DNA of 6,889 nucleotides from contig JBBIKH010000190.1 of NCBI GenBank assembly GCA_037445575.1, forward strand, positions 1 through 6,889, read 5' to 3'. The notes below the pieces were generated by a model, which was not told where the DNA came from, searched no databases, and saw only the letters and a program-made list of their open reading frames with translations. Made by a program: the position numbers and the translations under genes. The stretch is from Oleimicrobium sp037445575 (GTDB lineage Bacteria; Zhuqueibacterota; Zhuqueibacteria; JANLFK01; Oleimicrobiaceae). The first letter of the stretch is position 1; every line of letters begins with the position of its first letter. Shown in pieces: positions 1-6,435 of this stretch.

Positions 1-866
1 ACATTGCCAAGAGTTCCTGCAGATGCCCCCAACGACATCTCCATCCCTTCGTACACCGCAAAGCAGGGCAGGTGCGGCTCCATGTCCCGGACCATGCGCC
101 GGCACTCCTCCACTATCTGCTCCAGGGCGTGGTCAGCTCGATCCTGATTGTGATGAAAAAGACCAAACGCCTTGACCTTTGCCTCCTGGGCCAAACGCAG
201 GGCATCGGTGAAAGCGGAATGCCCCCATCTGCGTCTCTGAGAATACTCCTCCGGAGTGAATTCGGCGTCGTGAATGAGCAGGTCGACGTCCGCGCACGTC
301 TGCACATACGCGTCAAACTGAAGGCCACCAGGGTGCTGATAGCCCAGCTCGTTGTCGGTCAGAAATGCCAAAGCTTTTCCCCCTTCAGCGAATTTGTATC
401 CCACGCCCATGTTGGGGTGGCTGAGATAGACAGGCTTCACCGTCATCGAGCCAATGACGAAGGGGCGCATGTCCAGGTTGTGAAACGACATGCGGGCCTT
501 GAACATCCCCAGATCCACAGGGAAGGTGGGCGCCCGCAGTGTCTCCGCCAAGAGATCCTGCATCGAATTGCGAGCAAAAGGGCAGCCATACACGTCGAGG
601 GTCACCTCCTCGTCGTACACGGGGCGAAAGAAGGGAAGACCCAGCACATGGTCCAGATGCACGTGCGTAATAAGCAGGTGATAGCGTTTCTTGCCTTTGG
701 CCAGCAGCTGGTGGCCAAGACGACGGATACCAGAGCCGGCATCTACGATCACCGTCTGACCGTCAGCCGTCTCGATCTCCAGGCAGGTGGTGCTCCCCCC
801 AAAGCGCAAATACTCGCTTCCAGACACAGGGATCGACCCTCGCGCGCCCCAACAACGGACTATCAT
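1..866 (-). CDS. MBL-fold metallo-hydrolase (RNase Z/PhnP-like), 3' end cut by window edge
   Basis: This is a metallo-beta-lactamase-fold hydrolase, open at the left edge with 288 codons visible and no stop. The N-terminus has the CWGARGSIPV block (residues 5-14) and a GGSTTC turn (23-28), typical of a clade near RNase Z, PhnP and class II cyclic-nucleotide phosphodiesterases. The dinuclear metal motif is THVHLDH at 67-73. Other likely ligands are H150 (SHPN), D171 (LTDNE), H199-D200 (IHDAEF), H216 (WGHS) and H238-H239 (FHHNQDR). This looks like a complete metal-binding set, so the enzyme should be active; a phosphodiester substrate is inferred from the family. ATG at 866 is chosen because AAGGAGG lies ten bases upstream and the conserved block begins at once. 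It follows the alkyltransferase by 38 bases, so co-transcription is likely. The substrate cannot be assigned. Few residues may be missing, unless a C-terminal domain follows. Confidence 0.9.
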   Translation of the reverse strand, partial: MIVRCWGARGSIPVSGSEYLRFGGSTTCLEIETADGQTVIVDAGSGIRRLGHQLLAKGKKRYHLLITHVHLDHVLGLPFFRPVYDEEVTLDVYGCPFARNSMQDLLAETLRAPTFPVDLGMFKARMSFHNLDMRPFVIGSMTVKPVYLSHPNMGVGYKFAEGGKALAFLTDNELGYQHPGGLQFDAYVQTCADVDLLIHDAEFTPEEYSQRRRWGHSAFTDALRLAQEAKVKAFGLFHHNQDRADHALEQIVEECRRMVRDMEPHLPCFAVYEGMEMSLGASAGTLGN

Positions 867-904
867 CCTGGCCACTCCTCCTTGACCGACACCCGCAGTC
901 CAGC

Positions 905-1480
905 TCAGTAATAGATCCGCTCAGCGGCCACCTTGCCATGGGCGTCAAACGGCACCCCTTCCAGTTGCAGGAGCGCGCGCTTCAGCGCAGCACCGCCCTG
1001 AAAGCCGCCAATCGTGCCATCCGCTGCCAACACTCGGTGACAAGGTATCACAAGGGGAAAGGGATTAGTAGCCAAGGCCCTTCCCACAGCCCGCGCCGCG
1101 CCTGGCCGCCCGATGTGGCGAGCTACCCTGCCGTAGGTGCTCACCCACCCTCTGGGGATCTGCCAATCCGCCTGAAGCACCTGCCGCTGAAAAGGCGAAC
1201 AAGCATCCAGCGCTAATAGCTGGAGCGTCAAGCGCACCTGCTCGCCGGCTATGAATGCACGAATGCCGTTTCCCAGTTCGTCAACTTCAGCGCACCTCCC
1301 GGGTACCGCGCTGGGATACGCCTGTTCCAGCGCCTGGCGAACAGCCCTTTCCTCGGAAGGCAAAAAGATCCTCAGCACCTGCGGAGACCCATCCTCCGCC
1401 TGCCAGACCAGCACGACCAGGCCCATCGCCGTCTGCACCGACGTGTAGGCCACTCTCTGCGTGATCGAGTTTTTCTTCAC
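905..1480 (-). CDS. ogt: Methylated-DNA--[protein]-cysteine S-methyltransferase (O6-alkylguanine repair)
   Basis: This is a suicide DNA-repair protein that transfers the alkyl group from O6-alkylguanine (and O4-alkylthymine) to its own cysteine. The predicted protein has 191 residues, within the usual Ogt/MGMT range. The active-site motif PCHRV is at 146-150, with acceptor C147. Y116, R130 in ARAVG (the helix-turn-helix arginine finger) and N139 are in the expected places, followed by the GGFQGG loop (158-163). Residues 1-90 form the more variable N-terminal domain. The start is a GTG at 1480, preceded by AAAGGTG with a short spacer. The frame stays open further upstream, but that would place the start inside the E1 beta gene and add a sequence unlike the family. 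It lies 52 bases after the E1 beta gene and 38 before the MBL gene. There is no AraC-type Ada domain, so it is the stand-alone repair form. Confidence 0.93.
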   Translation of the reverse strand: MKKNSITQRVAYTSVQTAMGLVVLVWQAEDGSPQVLRIFLPSEERAVRQALEQAYPSAVPGRCAEVDELGNGIRAFIAGEQVRLTLQLLALDACSPFQRQVLQADWQIPRGWVSTYGRVARHIGRPGAARAVGRALATNPFPLVIPCHRVLAADGTIGGFQGGAALKRALLQLEGVPFDAHGKVAAERIYY

Positions 1481-1532
1481 CGGACACCTTTCTGACTTTA
1501 AGGACCCCCCGCCAGTGTTTCCTGCCCTCGTT

Positions 1533-2543
1533 TTAGGCCAAGAGGGACTCAGCTGCCGCCACGATCCTTTCCACATTGGGCAGGGTCTTCCTCTCCAGCT
1601 GCGGGGTGTAGGGGATCGTCTGCTCGGTGCACACGCGTGCGAAGCGCACGCTTAGGCCCGCCTCAAGAGCCACGGCGGCCAATTCCCCGGAAAGGCCGCA
1701 CCCCTGGTAGTCTTCGTCCACCACCAGCAGCCGACCGGTGCGCCGCACCTGAGCGCAGAGCGTCTCCCGGTCCAGTGGGCTTGCGCACCTCAGGTCTACC
1801 ACCCCCGCCTTTACCCCTTGGGCGGTAAGGGCCTCCGCTGCTTGCAAGGCCAGGTGTACGCTCCAACCCAACGTGGCGATTGTCAGGTCCTTTCCCTCCC
1901 TGCGCACGACTGCCTGCCCCAGGGGCATTGGCTGCCACCGTTTGCGGGCGGGCGACCGGGCGCCTGCTGCAGGCACATCAAAGTGGACGGTGCCGCGGCC
2001 GCTGCCCCCGAGAAGGTCGAGCCATTTTTCCGAAAGCATCTTGTGTTCCAGAAACACCACCGGCCTTTCGTAGGCCAAGGCGCCGAGCATGAGCCCTGCC
2101 GCCTCGGCGGGCGTGGAGGGCACCACTACTGCCAAACCCGGAATGTGCGCCAACCACCCCCAGAGGCTTTGTTCATGCTGCCCGCCGTCGCCGTAGCCAC
2201 CCCCACAGGTAGCGCGCACCACCAGCGGCACCCGCCATGTACCGCCCGACATCGCCTCAATTTTGGCAGCGTGGTTGACCAGGGCATCGGCAGCAACAGC
2301 GATAAAGTCCACCAGCATCACCTCCACCACCGGGCGCAAGCCGGCCAGCGCCGCGCCCACAGCTGCCCCCACAAAAGCAGCCTCGCTGATCGGCGTGGCA
2401 CGGACCCGTCGCTCGCCAAAGCGCACAAAGAGCTCCGGGTGGATGCTGTGCACGTCTTCCCCGAGCAGCACGATGCGCTCGTCTTCGGCCATCGCCTGCG
2501 CCAGCGCCGCGTCGATCGCCTCTGAAAAGCCGATACTTCTCAT
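1533..2543 (-). CDS. 2-oxoacid dehydrogenase E1 component, beta subunit
   Basis: This is the beta subunit of an alpha2beta2 thiamine-diphosphate E1 enzyme (pyruvate, branched-chain 2-oxoacid or acetoin dehydrogenase type), which decarboxylates the substrate and passes the acyl group to a lipoylated E2. Its 336 residues are normal for the family. The N-terminal pyrimidine-binding domain shows LLGEDV (26-31), the cofactor-activating glutamate in PISEAA (E54), VVEVMLVDF (72-80), and QHEQS (122-126) followed by AHIPGL and VVPSTPAEA. The FLEHK block follows, and the transketolase C-terminal domain fills roughly 205-330. The ATG at 2543 overlaps the alpha-subunit stop (ATGA) and has GGAGG six bases upstream, inside the alpha gene, so the two are translationally coupled. 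The usual QHSQS reads QHEQS here. The sequence does not tell which 2-oxoacid or acetoin is used. Confidence 0.93.
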   Translation of the reverse strand: MRSIGFSEAIDAALAQAMAEDERIVLLGEDVHSIHPELFVRFGERRVRATPISEAAFVGAAVGAALAGLRPVVEVMLVDFIAVAADALVNHAAKIEAMSGGTWRVPLVVRATCGGGYGDGGQHEQSLWGWLAHIPGLAVVVPSTPAEAAGLMLGALAYERPVVFLEHKMLSEKWLDLLGGSGRGTVHFDVPAAGARSPARKRWQPMPLGQAVVRREGKDLTIATLGWSVHLALQAAEALTAQGVKAGVVDLRCASPLDRETLCAQVRRTGRLLVVDEDYQGCGLSGELAAVALEAGLSVRFARVCTEQTIPYTPQLERKTLPNVERIVAAAESLLA

Positions 2544-3568
2544 CTGCCGCCTCCCCCATCGGCCAGGGCGATGGCCAGCACGTCCCGTATCTCCCTTTCC
2601 ACCTCCTCCTCCAGCGCGCGCAGGCGGCCCGGGTCGCTCGCGAGCTTGGACCGCGCCTTGCGCACCGGGTCACGGGGGTGTCGTCGCGGCGTTACTGCCT
2701 TGCTCACCATCCCCAGAAGGGCGGCCCACGCAAGACCCCGCTGTGCCGGACCGGCCCCCTTCCGGCGCAAGGAAGCACGCATGGTCGGAGCCGCCGACTC
2801 CCGCACCCTCGAAAACGGATAGCTAATAGCGCCCAGAAAGCCTCTGCCCAAGAAGTGGCCGTCAAGCCGCAGGCACGTGGCCAGGAGAAAGTGCGGGCCT
2901 TGGCCGCGTCGCGCCCCATCGATTGCCGAGGCCGCAGCCTGCCACACCGACTCCACCTCTGTGCCGTCCACTGCCGTCACCGGCACGCCAAAGCCCTGCA
3001 CACGCTGCGTCAGGTCGCCACCGGTCACGGCCTCGCTCCTGGTGGTAATGGCCCAGGCGTTGTGCTTGCACACAAACACCACGGGCAACTTCCAGACGGC
3101 GGCCAGGTTGAGCGCCTCAAGCAACATGCCTTGGTTCATGGCGCCATCGCCAAAAAAGGCCACGGCCACGTTCCCCGGGCGCAGCAGCTGTGCTGCCAAA
3201 GCAAAGCCCACAGCCAAAGGACCGCCAGCCCCGACGATGCCGGTACTAGCAGCGAGATGCTCCCGCGAGAAAAGGTGCATGTGGCCACCCATGCCGGCGC
3301 ACAACCCGCGCGGATCACCCAACATCTCCCGCAACAGGGCGACCAGGTCAACGCCGCGGACCACCAACGGTGGGGTACCCCGATGGTCCAAAGCCATGGC
3401 GTCCCCATCCCGGAGGTGGCTCACCACCCCCGCAGCTATCGCCTCCTCCCCGGTGCCCAGGTGCATCTCGCCTGAGATCTTGCCCTCTTCCCACAGACGC
3501 TTGACAGCCTCCTCAAAGCGCCTGCTCCGCAACATCTGCCGGTACAGAAACCAGAGGTCAGGACCCAC
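2540..3568 (-). CDS. 2-oxoacid dehydrogenase E1 component, alpha subunit (thiamine diphosphate-binding)
   Basis: This is the alpha subunit that holds the diphosphate end of the cofactor and pairs with the beta subunit just downstream. GEMHLGTGEEA (33-43) and GMGGHMHLF (92-100) are family blocks. The cofactor motif is GDGAMNQG (140-147), with D141 and N170 (KHNAWAITT) as expected Mg ligands. H238 in LDGHFLG sits where the phosphate-loop histidine is found. After residue 241 the sequence departs from the textbook YR...EEW...DPI pattern: 242-311 is rich in Arg and Lys (RASLRRKG, TPRRHPRDPVRKAR) before a normal-looking Glu-rich terminal helix (316-336). The start is GTG at 3568 with a perfect AGGAGG five bases upstream. 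The 342 residues are slightly long for the family. It is probably the first gene of a transcript, since a 124-base gap precedes it. The substrate is undetermined. Confidence 0.93.
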   Translation of the reverse strand: MGPDLWFLYRQMLRSRRFEEAVKRLWEEGKISGEMHLGTGEEAIAAGVVSHLRDGDAMALDHRGTPPLVVRGVDLVALLREMLGDPRGLCAGMGGHMHLFSREHLAASTGIVGAGGPLAVGFALAAQLLRPGNVAVAFFGDGAMNQGMLLEALNLAAVWKLPVVFVCKHNAWAITTRSEAVTGGDLTQRVQGFGVPVTAVDGTEVESVWQAAASAIDGARRGQGPHFLLATCLRLDGHFLGRGFLGAISYPFSRVRESAAPTMRASLRRKGAGPAQRGLAWAALLGMVSKAVTPRRHPRDPVRKARSKLASDPGRLRALEEEVEREIRDVLAIALADGGGGR

Positions 3569-3573
3569 GACTG

Positions 3574-3579
3574 CCTCCT
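3574..3579 (-). promoter_or_regulatory. Shine-Dalgarno site of the E1 alpha gene
   Basis: AGGAGG is followed by a five-base spacer to GTG at 3568. It decides the non-ATG start of the alpha subunit; no ATG lies nearby in frame. Confidence 0.8.
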
Positions 3580-3692
3580 CTCACTCCTACACGCAGCCCA
3601 TCAGGGGGTGGCGTTACACCATGCCTGCTGCGCCTCACCGGCGCCACCCAGCATGCCTTGCGTAAAGTCATTTCGCGTTGGCGCGTCTTCTC
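3580..3692. other. Intergenic gap upstream of the E1 genes, with imperfect repeats
   Basis: This is the longest gap inside the main gene run and the natural place for an E1 promoter. On the + strand it holds an imperfect direct repeat, GGCGTTACACCATGCC (3610-3625) and GGCGCCACCCAGCATGCC (3640-3657). Both end in ATGCCT followed shortly by GCG, and the starts are 30 bases apart. GCGCC (3630-3634) and GGCGC (3640-3644) form a five-base stem around TCACC. No T-run follows the stem on either strand, so it is not a convincing terminator. I see no clear -35/-10 pair. Confidence 0.4.
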
Positions 3693-4760
3693 TTATTCCA
3701 CTCCCGGAAGGCCCTGCACATCGAGATTAGTCAAACCCACCTCTCGCGTCCAGGCCACCGCCTCGCGATACTCGGCGACAGTGAGGCGCCTGGCTATCTC
3801 CGGGTAGGCAAACGCCTTGTACATCGGCCGGTACTGCGACATGATGTTCACATAGGTATCCTTGGGCAAATGGGTGGCGATCCACTCCACTACCTCCTTG
3901 GTGCCGGCAACACGGTTTGGCATGACCAGATGGCGGATCATCAGGCCACGGCGGATCAGCCCATCGGGGCCAGGACGAGCAACGCCCACCTGGCGATGCA
4001 TCTCCAGGAGCGCAGCCTTCGTGACTTCGGGATAGCTCTCCGCACCGGAGGAGTACTTGGCCGCCATCTCTCCGCTTGCATACTTGAAATCCGGCAGGTA
4101 AATGTCCACGATGCCGTCCAATTCCCGCAAAATCTCCAGCCGCTCCCAGCCACAGGTGTTGTACACGAGGGGCAAGCGGAGCCCTTGTGCCGCAGCAATG
4201 TCGAGCGCGCGAACGATGTGCGCCACATAGTGCGTCGGCGTCACCACGTTGATGTTGTGGCAGCCAATGTCTTGCAGGCGGAGCATCATCCGCGCCAGCT
4301 CGGCAATCTGCCTGACCTCCCCCTCACCCTCTTGGCTAATCTGCCAGTTAATGCAAAAGACACAGCGCAAACCACAGTTGGTGAAAAAGATGGTACCGGA
4401 TCCACCCTTCCCGACCAGGGGCCTCTCTTCGCCAAAGTGCGGGTGAAAGGAGGCGATCTCCAGCTGCGCCGAGGCATGACAGAAGCCGCGTGCGCCCTCC
4501 AGGCGGTTGACCCGACACTGCCGCGGGCAAAGCTGGCAGCTCTCCATGATCCGCCACAACTTTTCGCCCCTGGCCCGCAGTTCCCCGCTGCGGTGCAAAG
4601 CTAGGTAGGCAGGTTCCCACTGCTCTGCCCCCGAACCAGCGCGGCTCTGGCTCTTGCACCCTCTTGGGACGAGCATGGCAAGGCCTGAAGCTGACAACGG
4701 TGCGAGGTTTGCCATGCACAACCCGGCACATGAGGTCAGGAATTCTCGTCGCGATAGCAT
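3693..4760 (-). CDS. Radical SAM protein of the COG1313/PflX type with N-terminal Tat-like signal
   Basis: The core belongs to the uncharacterised PflX-like radical SAM family related to pyruvate formate-lyase activating enzymes. The SAM-cluster motif CGLRCVFC gives C129, C133 and C136 (C-x3-C-x2-C), preceded by GGSGTIFFTN. A second conserved group, C75, C78, C82 and C94 (CQLCPRQC...GFC), may bind a further metal or cluster. HNINVVTPTHYV, LPLVYNTCGWE, DIYLPDFKY and NIMSQYRPMYKA are other family blocks. Unusually, the protein begins MLSRREFL followed by about 23 mostly apolar or small residues, which fits a twin-arginine signal; about 50 residues precede the core. Of 355 residues, the core length is normal. 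ATG at 4760 is preferred over GTG at 4769, because AGGAGG ends eight bases before the ATG and directly abuts the GTG. It lies 12 bases after the MFS gene. The substrate is unknown. Confidence 0.88.
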   Translation of the reverse strand: MLSRREFLTSCAGLCMANLAPLSASGLAMLVPRGCKSQSRAGSGAEQWEPAYLALHRSGELRARGEKLWRIMESCQLCPRQCRVNRLEGARGFCHASAQLEIASFHPHFGEERPLVGKGGSGTIFFTNCGLRCVFCINWQISQEGEGEVRQIAELARMMLRLQDIGCHNINVVTPTHYVAHIVRALDIAAAQGLRLPLVYNTCGWERLEILRELDGIVDIYLPDFKYASGEMAAKYSSGAESYPEVTKAALLEMHRQVGVARPGPDGLIRRGLMIRHLVMPNRVAGTKEVVEWIATHLPKDTYVNIMSQYRPMYKAFAYPEIARRLTVAEYREAVAWTREVGLTNLDVQGLPGVE

Positions 4761-4768
4761 GACACTCA

Positions 4769-4774
4769 CCTCCT
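4769..4774 (-). promoter_or_regulatory. Shine-Dalgarno site of the radical SAM gene, overlapping the MFS stop codon
   Basis: The sequence reads TAGGAGGTGAGTGTC then ATG. The TAG at 4773-4775 is the stop of the MFS gene and also begins the ribosome binding site, with an eight-base spacer to ATG at 4760. Ribosomes ending the MFS gene are therefore placed to restart on the radical SAM gene. Confidence 0.85.
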
Positions 4775-6059
4775 ATCGCGGTGCCGAAACGCCTGTGCCC
4801 GGCGGGGCCGATGGTTCCATCTGCAGGCCCAACCTTGCATAGATGGGTTGCAGCCCCTTGCGCAAGCGCGGCAAGCGATGGGCAGAAACCAACGCCAGGG
4901 CGATGCAGAAACTGCCGCTGATCATCAGGGTCCTGGGCGCCCCAAGGTGGTTGGCAAGAACACCGGCCAGGAGGTTGCCAAACGGCATCATTCCCATGAA
5001 GGCCATGGTGTAGAGGCTCATCACCCTGCCCCGCTTGTCGTCTTCGACGATCGTTTGCACCATGGTGTTGCAGGAAGCCATCGTCACCATCATCCCGCAT
5101 CCCGTCACCACTAAGAGCGCGTAGGAAAGCCACACGACGCGTGACAGCCCAAAGGCAACCTGGCCTGCCCCAAACAGGCAGGTGGCGCGCACGATCCACC
5201 GCCCCAGTCCCACCACGCTCCTTCGCGCGGCCAGGGCCAGGGCGCCTATGAGGGCACCGATGCCCGCCGAGGCCAGAAGAAAGCCCAGAGTGTGTGGCCC
5301 GCCGTGGAGCACATCGCGGGCGAACACCGGCATCATGACCAAGTAGGGCATTCCCACCAAACTCACCAGGCTGAGGTAGAGGAGGATGGCCCTTATGGCC
5401 TCATTGTGGGCAGCGTAGCGCACCCCGTCCGCCAAGCCCCGGAGCACGGAGGGCCCGCTGGCCCCGTTTGGCCGAGGCTGCACCTGCATGGCCATCAACG
5501 CCGCCACCACTGCCAGGTAACTCAACCCATTGATCACAAAGCATAGGCCCTCCCCGGCGGCCGCGATCAGCATCCCAGCGATGGAAGGCCCAACCAAGCG
5601 CGCTCCGTTGAACATGGAGGAATTCAAGGCAATGGCATTGCCAAGGTCCTCCTTGCGTTCCACCATGTCCAGCACAAAGGCCTGGCGTGTGGGCGCATCC
5701 AGCGCGTTGACCGCACCCATGAACAGGCTGAGCGGTACGATCTGCCAGAAGGCAACAACCCCAGTTAGCGCCAACCCTCCCAAGAGCAACGCCTGGGCCA
5801 TAGCAAGCACCTGGGTGAGCATAAGCAGCTTGCGCCGATCGAACCGGTCCGCCAACACCCCCGCCAGCGGGGTCAAGAGGAACGTCGGCACCATGCCGGT
5901 GAATCCCACCAACCCCAATAGGAATGGCGAGTTGGTCAACCGGTAGACCAGCCACCCCATGGCAGTTTGTTGAATCCATGTGCCGATCAGCGAGATGCTT
6001 TGACCGGCGAAGTAGAGCCGGAAGTTGCGGTGCAGCAAAGCCCGGAGCACAAAGCGCAC
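4773..6059 (-). CDS. MFS transporter (MFS_3/EntS-like exporter family)
   Basis: This is a 12-helix major facilitator inner-membrane protein of the MFS_3 (EntS/NreB-like) type, whose members export siderophores, drugs or metals. HRNFRLYFAGQSISLIGTW follows the start directly and is the usual N-terminal block. The loop 2-3 signature GVLADRFDRR is at 67-76. NALDAPTRQAF (118-128), then LGNAIALNSSMFNGARLVGPS, is characteristic of this family, and DKRGRVMSLYTMAFMG marks the second half. From 6059 it has 428 residues, ending in a soluble tail of about 30. The start is uncertain: GTG at 6059 has GAGG six bases upstream and fits family length; GTG at 6092 would add 11 residues; the frame stays open to GTG at 6209 within the ferredoxin fragment, but that extension is not family-like. 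It is coupled to the radical SAM gene. The cargo is unknown. Confidence 0.88.
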   Translation of the reverse strand: MRFVLRALLHRNFRLYFAGQSISLIGTWIQQTAMGWLVYRLTNSPFLLGLVGFTGMVPTFLLTPLAGVLADRFDRRKLLMLTQVLAMAQALLLGGLALTGVVAFWQIVPLSLFMGAVNALDAPTRQAFVLDMVERKEDLGNAIALNSSMFNGARLVGPSIAGMLIAAAGEGLCFVINGLSYLAVVAALMAMQVQPRPNGASGPSVLRGLADGVRYAAHNEAIRAILLYLSLVSLVGMPYLVMMPVFARDVLHGGPHTLGFLLASAGIGALIGALALAARRSVVGLGRWIVRATCLFGAGQVAFGLSRVVWLSYALLVVTGCGMMVTMASCNTMVQTIVEDDKRGRVMSLYTMAFMGMMPFGNLLAGVLANHLGAPRTLMISGSFCIALALVSAHRLPRLRKGLQPIYARLGLQMEPSAPPGTGVSAPR

Positions 6060-6147
6060 CCCAGTCCTCGCTGTAGGGGAATGACTGTCCACGTCCTTGG
6101 GCTTCCTCCCGTCTTCAGTCGCTCCTTGGCCCACGCCCTTCGCCACC

Positions 6148-6435
6148 TTACGATGGGCAGCAGCATGTAGGCTGCTCACCGCAACCGCAGGTGCTGCCCT
6201 CCCCGCCACGAAGCGCCTGCGCCATGAGCGCGGCGGCGCAGCCTACCACTGCCTTCACCTCAATAGCCCCAAAAGCGCAGTTGCGCTGGCAGGCTCCGCG
6301 TTCAATGCACCGCTCGGGGTGCGCCTTATGCCCTTGCCACCGCACCCCCACGCGGGCAATGAGTGATCGACACAGTCCGTCCGGGCGATGGGGCTGGTTG
6401 TTGACCGCACTGGAGATCCTTTGACCACTTATCAT
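6148..6435 (-). pseudogene. Degenerate HgcB-like ferredoxin (second [4Fe-4S] motif damaged, first not recognisable)
   Basis: The 95-codon frame ends in the C-terminal half of a small ferredoxin of the type seen in HgcB and its relatives: HPERCIERGAC (39-49), QRNCAFGAIEVK, VVGCAAALMAQAL (63-75), then a Cys-rich tail with CGCG and a final CCC. Two things suggest decay. The expected C-x2-C-x2-C-x3-C motif has Arg at position 46 (CGC, one transition from TGC, at 6298-6300). The N-terminal half lacks the first cluster motif in this frame. In another frame CPRG is encoded at 6347-6358, and losing one base from the C-run at 6345-6349 (+ strand) would join it to this frame. The ATG has AAGGA directly against it, a poor start. 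Assembly or read error could cause the same pattern. I see no HgcA in the window, so mercury methylation is not implied. Confidence 0.55.

Noticed and set aside
72..911. A 279-codon + strand frame.
   Set aside because: It is the antisense shadow of the MBL hydrolase, which has the complete THVHLDH metal motif on the minus strand.
905..1576. A longer version of the alkyltransferase starting at 1576.
   Set aside because: It would begin inside E1 beta and add about 32 residues unlike the family. The GTG at 1480 has its own ribosome binding site.
1818..2525. A 235-codon + strand frame rich in His.
   Set aside because: It is antisense to E1 beta. The His-rich look comes from reading common Val/Ala/Gly codons backwards.
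3630..3644. A possible terminator hairpin after the radical SAM gene.
   Set aside because: The stem is only five base pairs and no T-run follows on either strand.
2678..3665. Two overlapping + strand frames of about 265 codons (2678-3475 and 2877-3665).
   Set aside because: Both are antisense to E1 alpha, have Pro/Ser/Arg-rich translations without family features, and overlap each other.
3678..4604. A 308-codon open frame on the + strand.
   Set aside because: It lies wholly antisense to the radical SAM gene, whose frame carries clear cysteine and family motifs. Its translation has no recognisable domain, and long antisense frames are expected in G+C-rich DNA.
4773..6209. A longer version of the MFS protein starting at 6209.
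   Set aside because: The extra 50 residues are not family-like and overlap the ferredoxin fragment. The conserved HRNFRLYF block sits ten residues after GTG 6059.
6148..6435. A mercury-methylation locus (hgcAB).
   Set aside because: Only a degenerate HgcB-like ferredoxin is present and nothing resembles HgcA. The same ferredoxin type occurs in genomes that do not methylate mercury.
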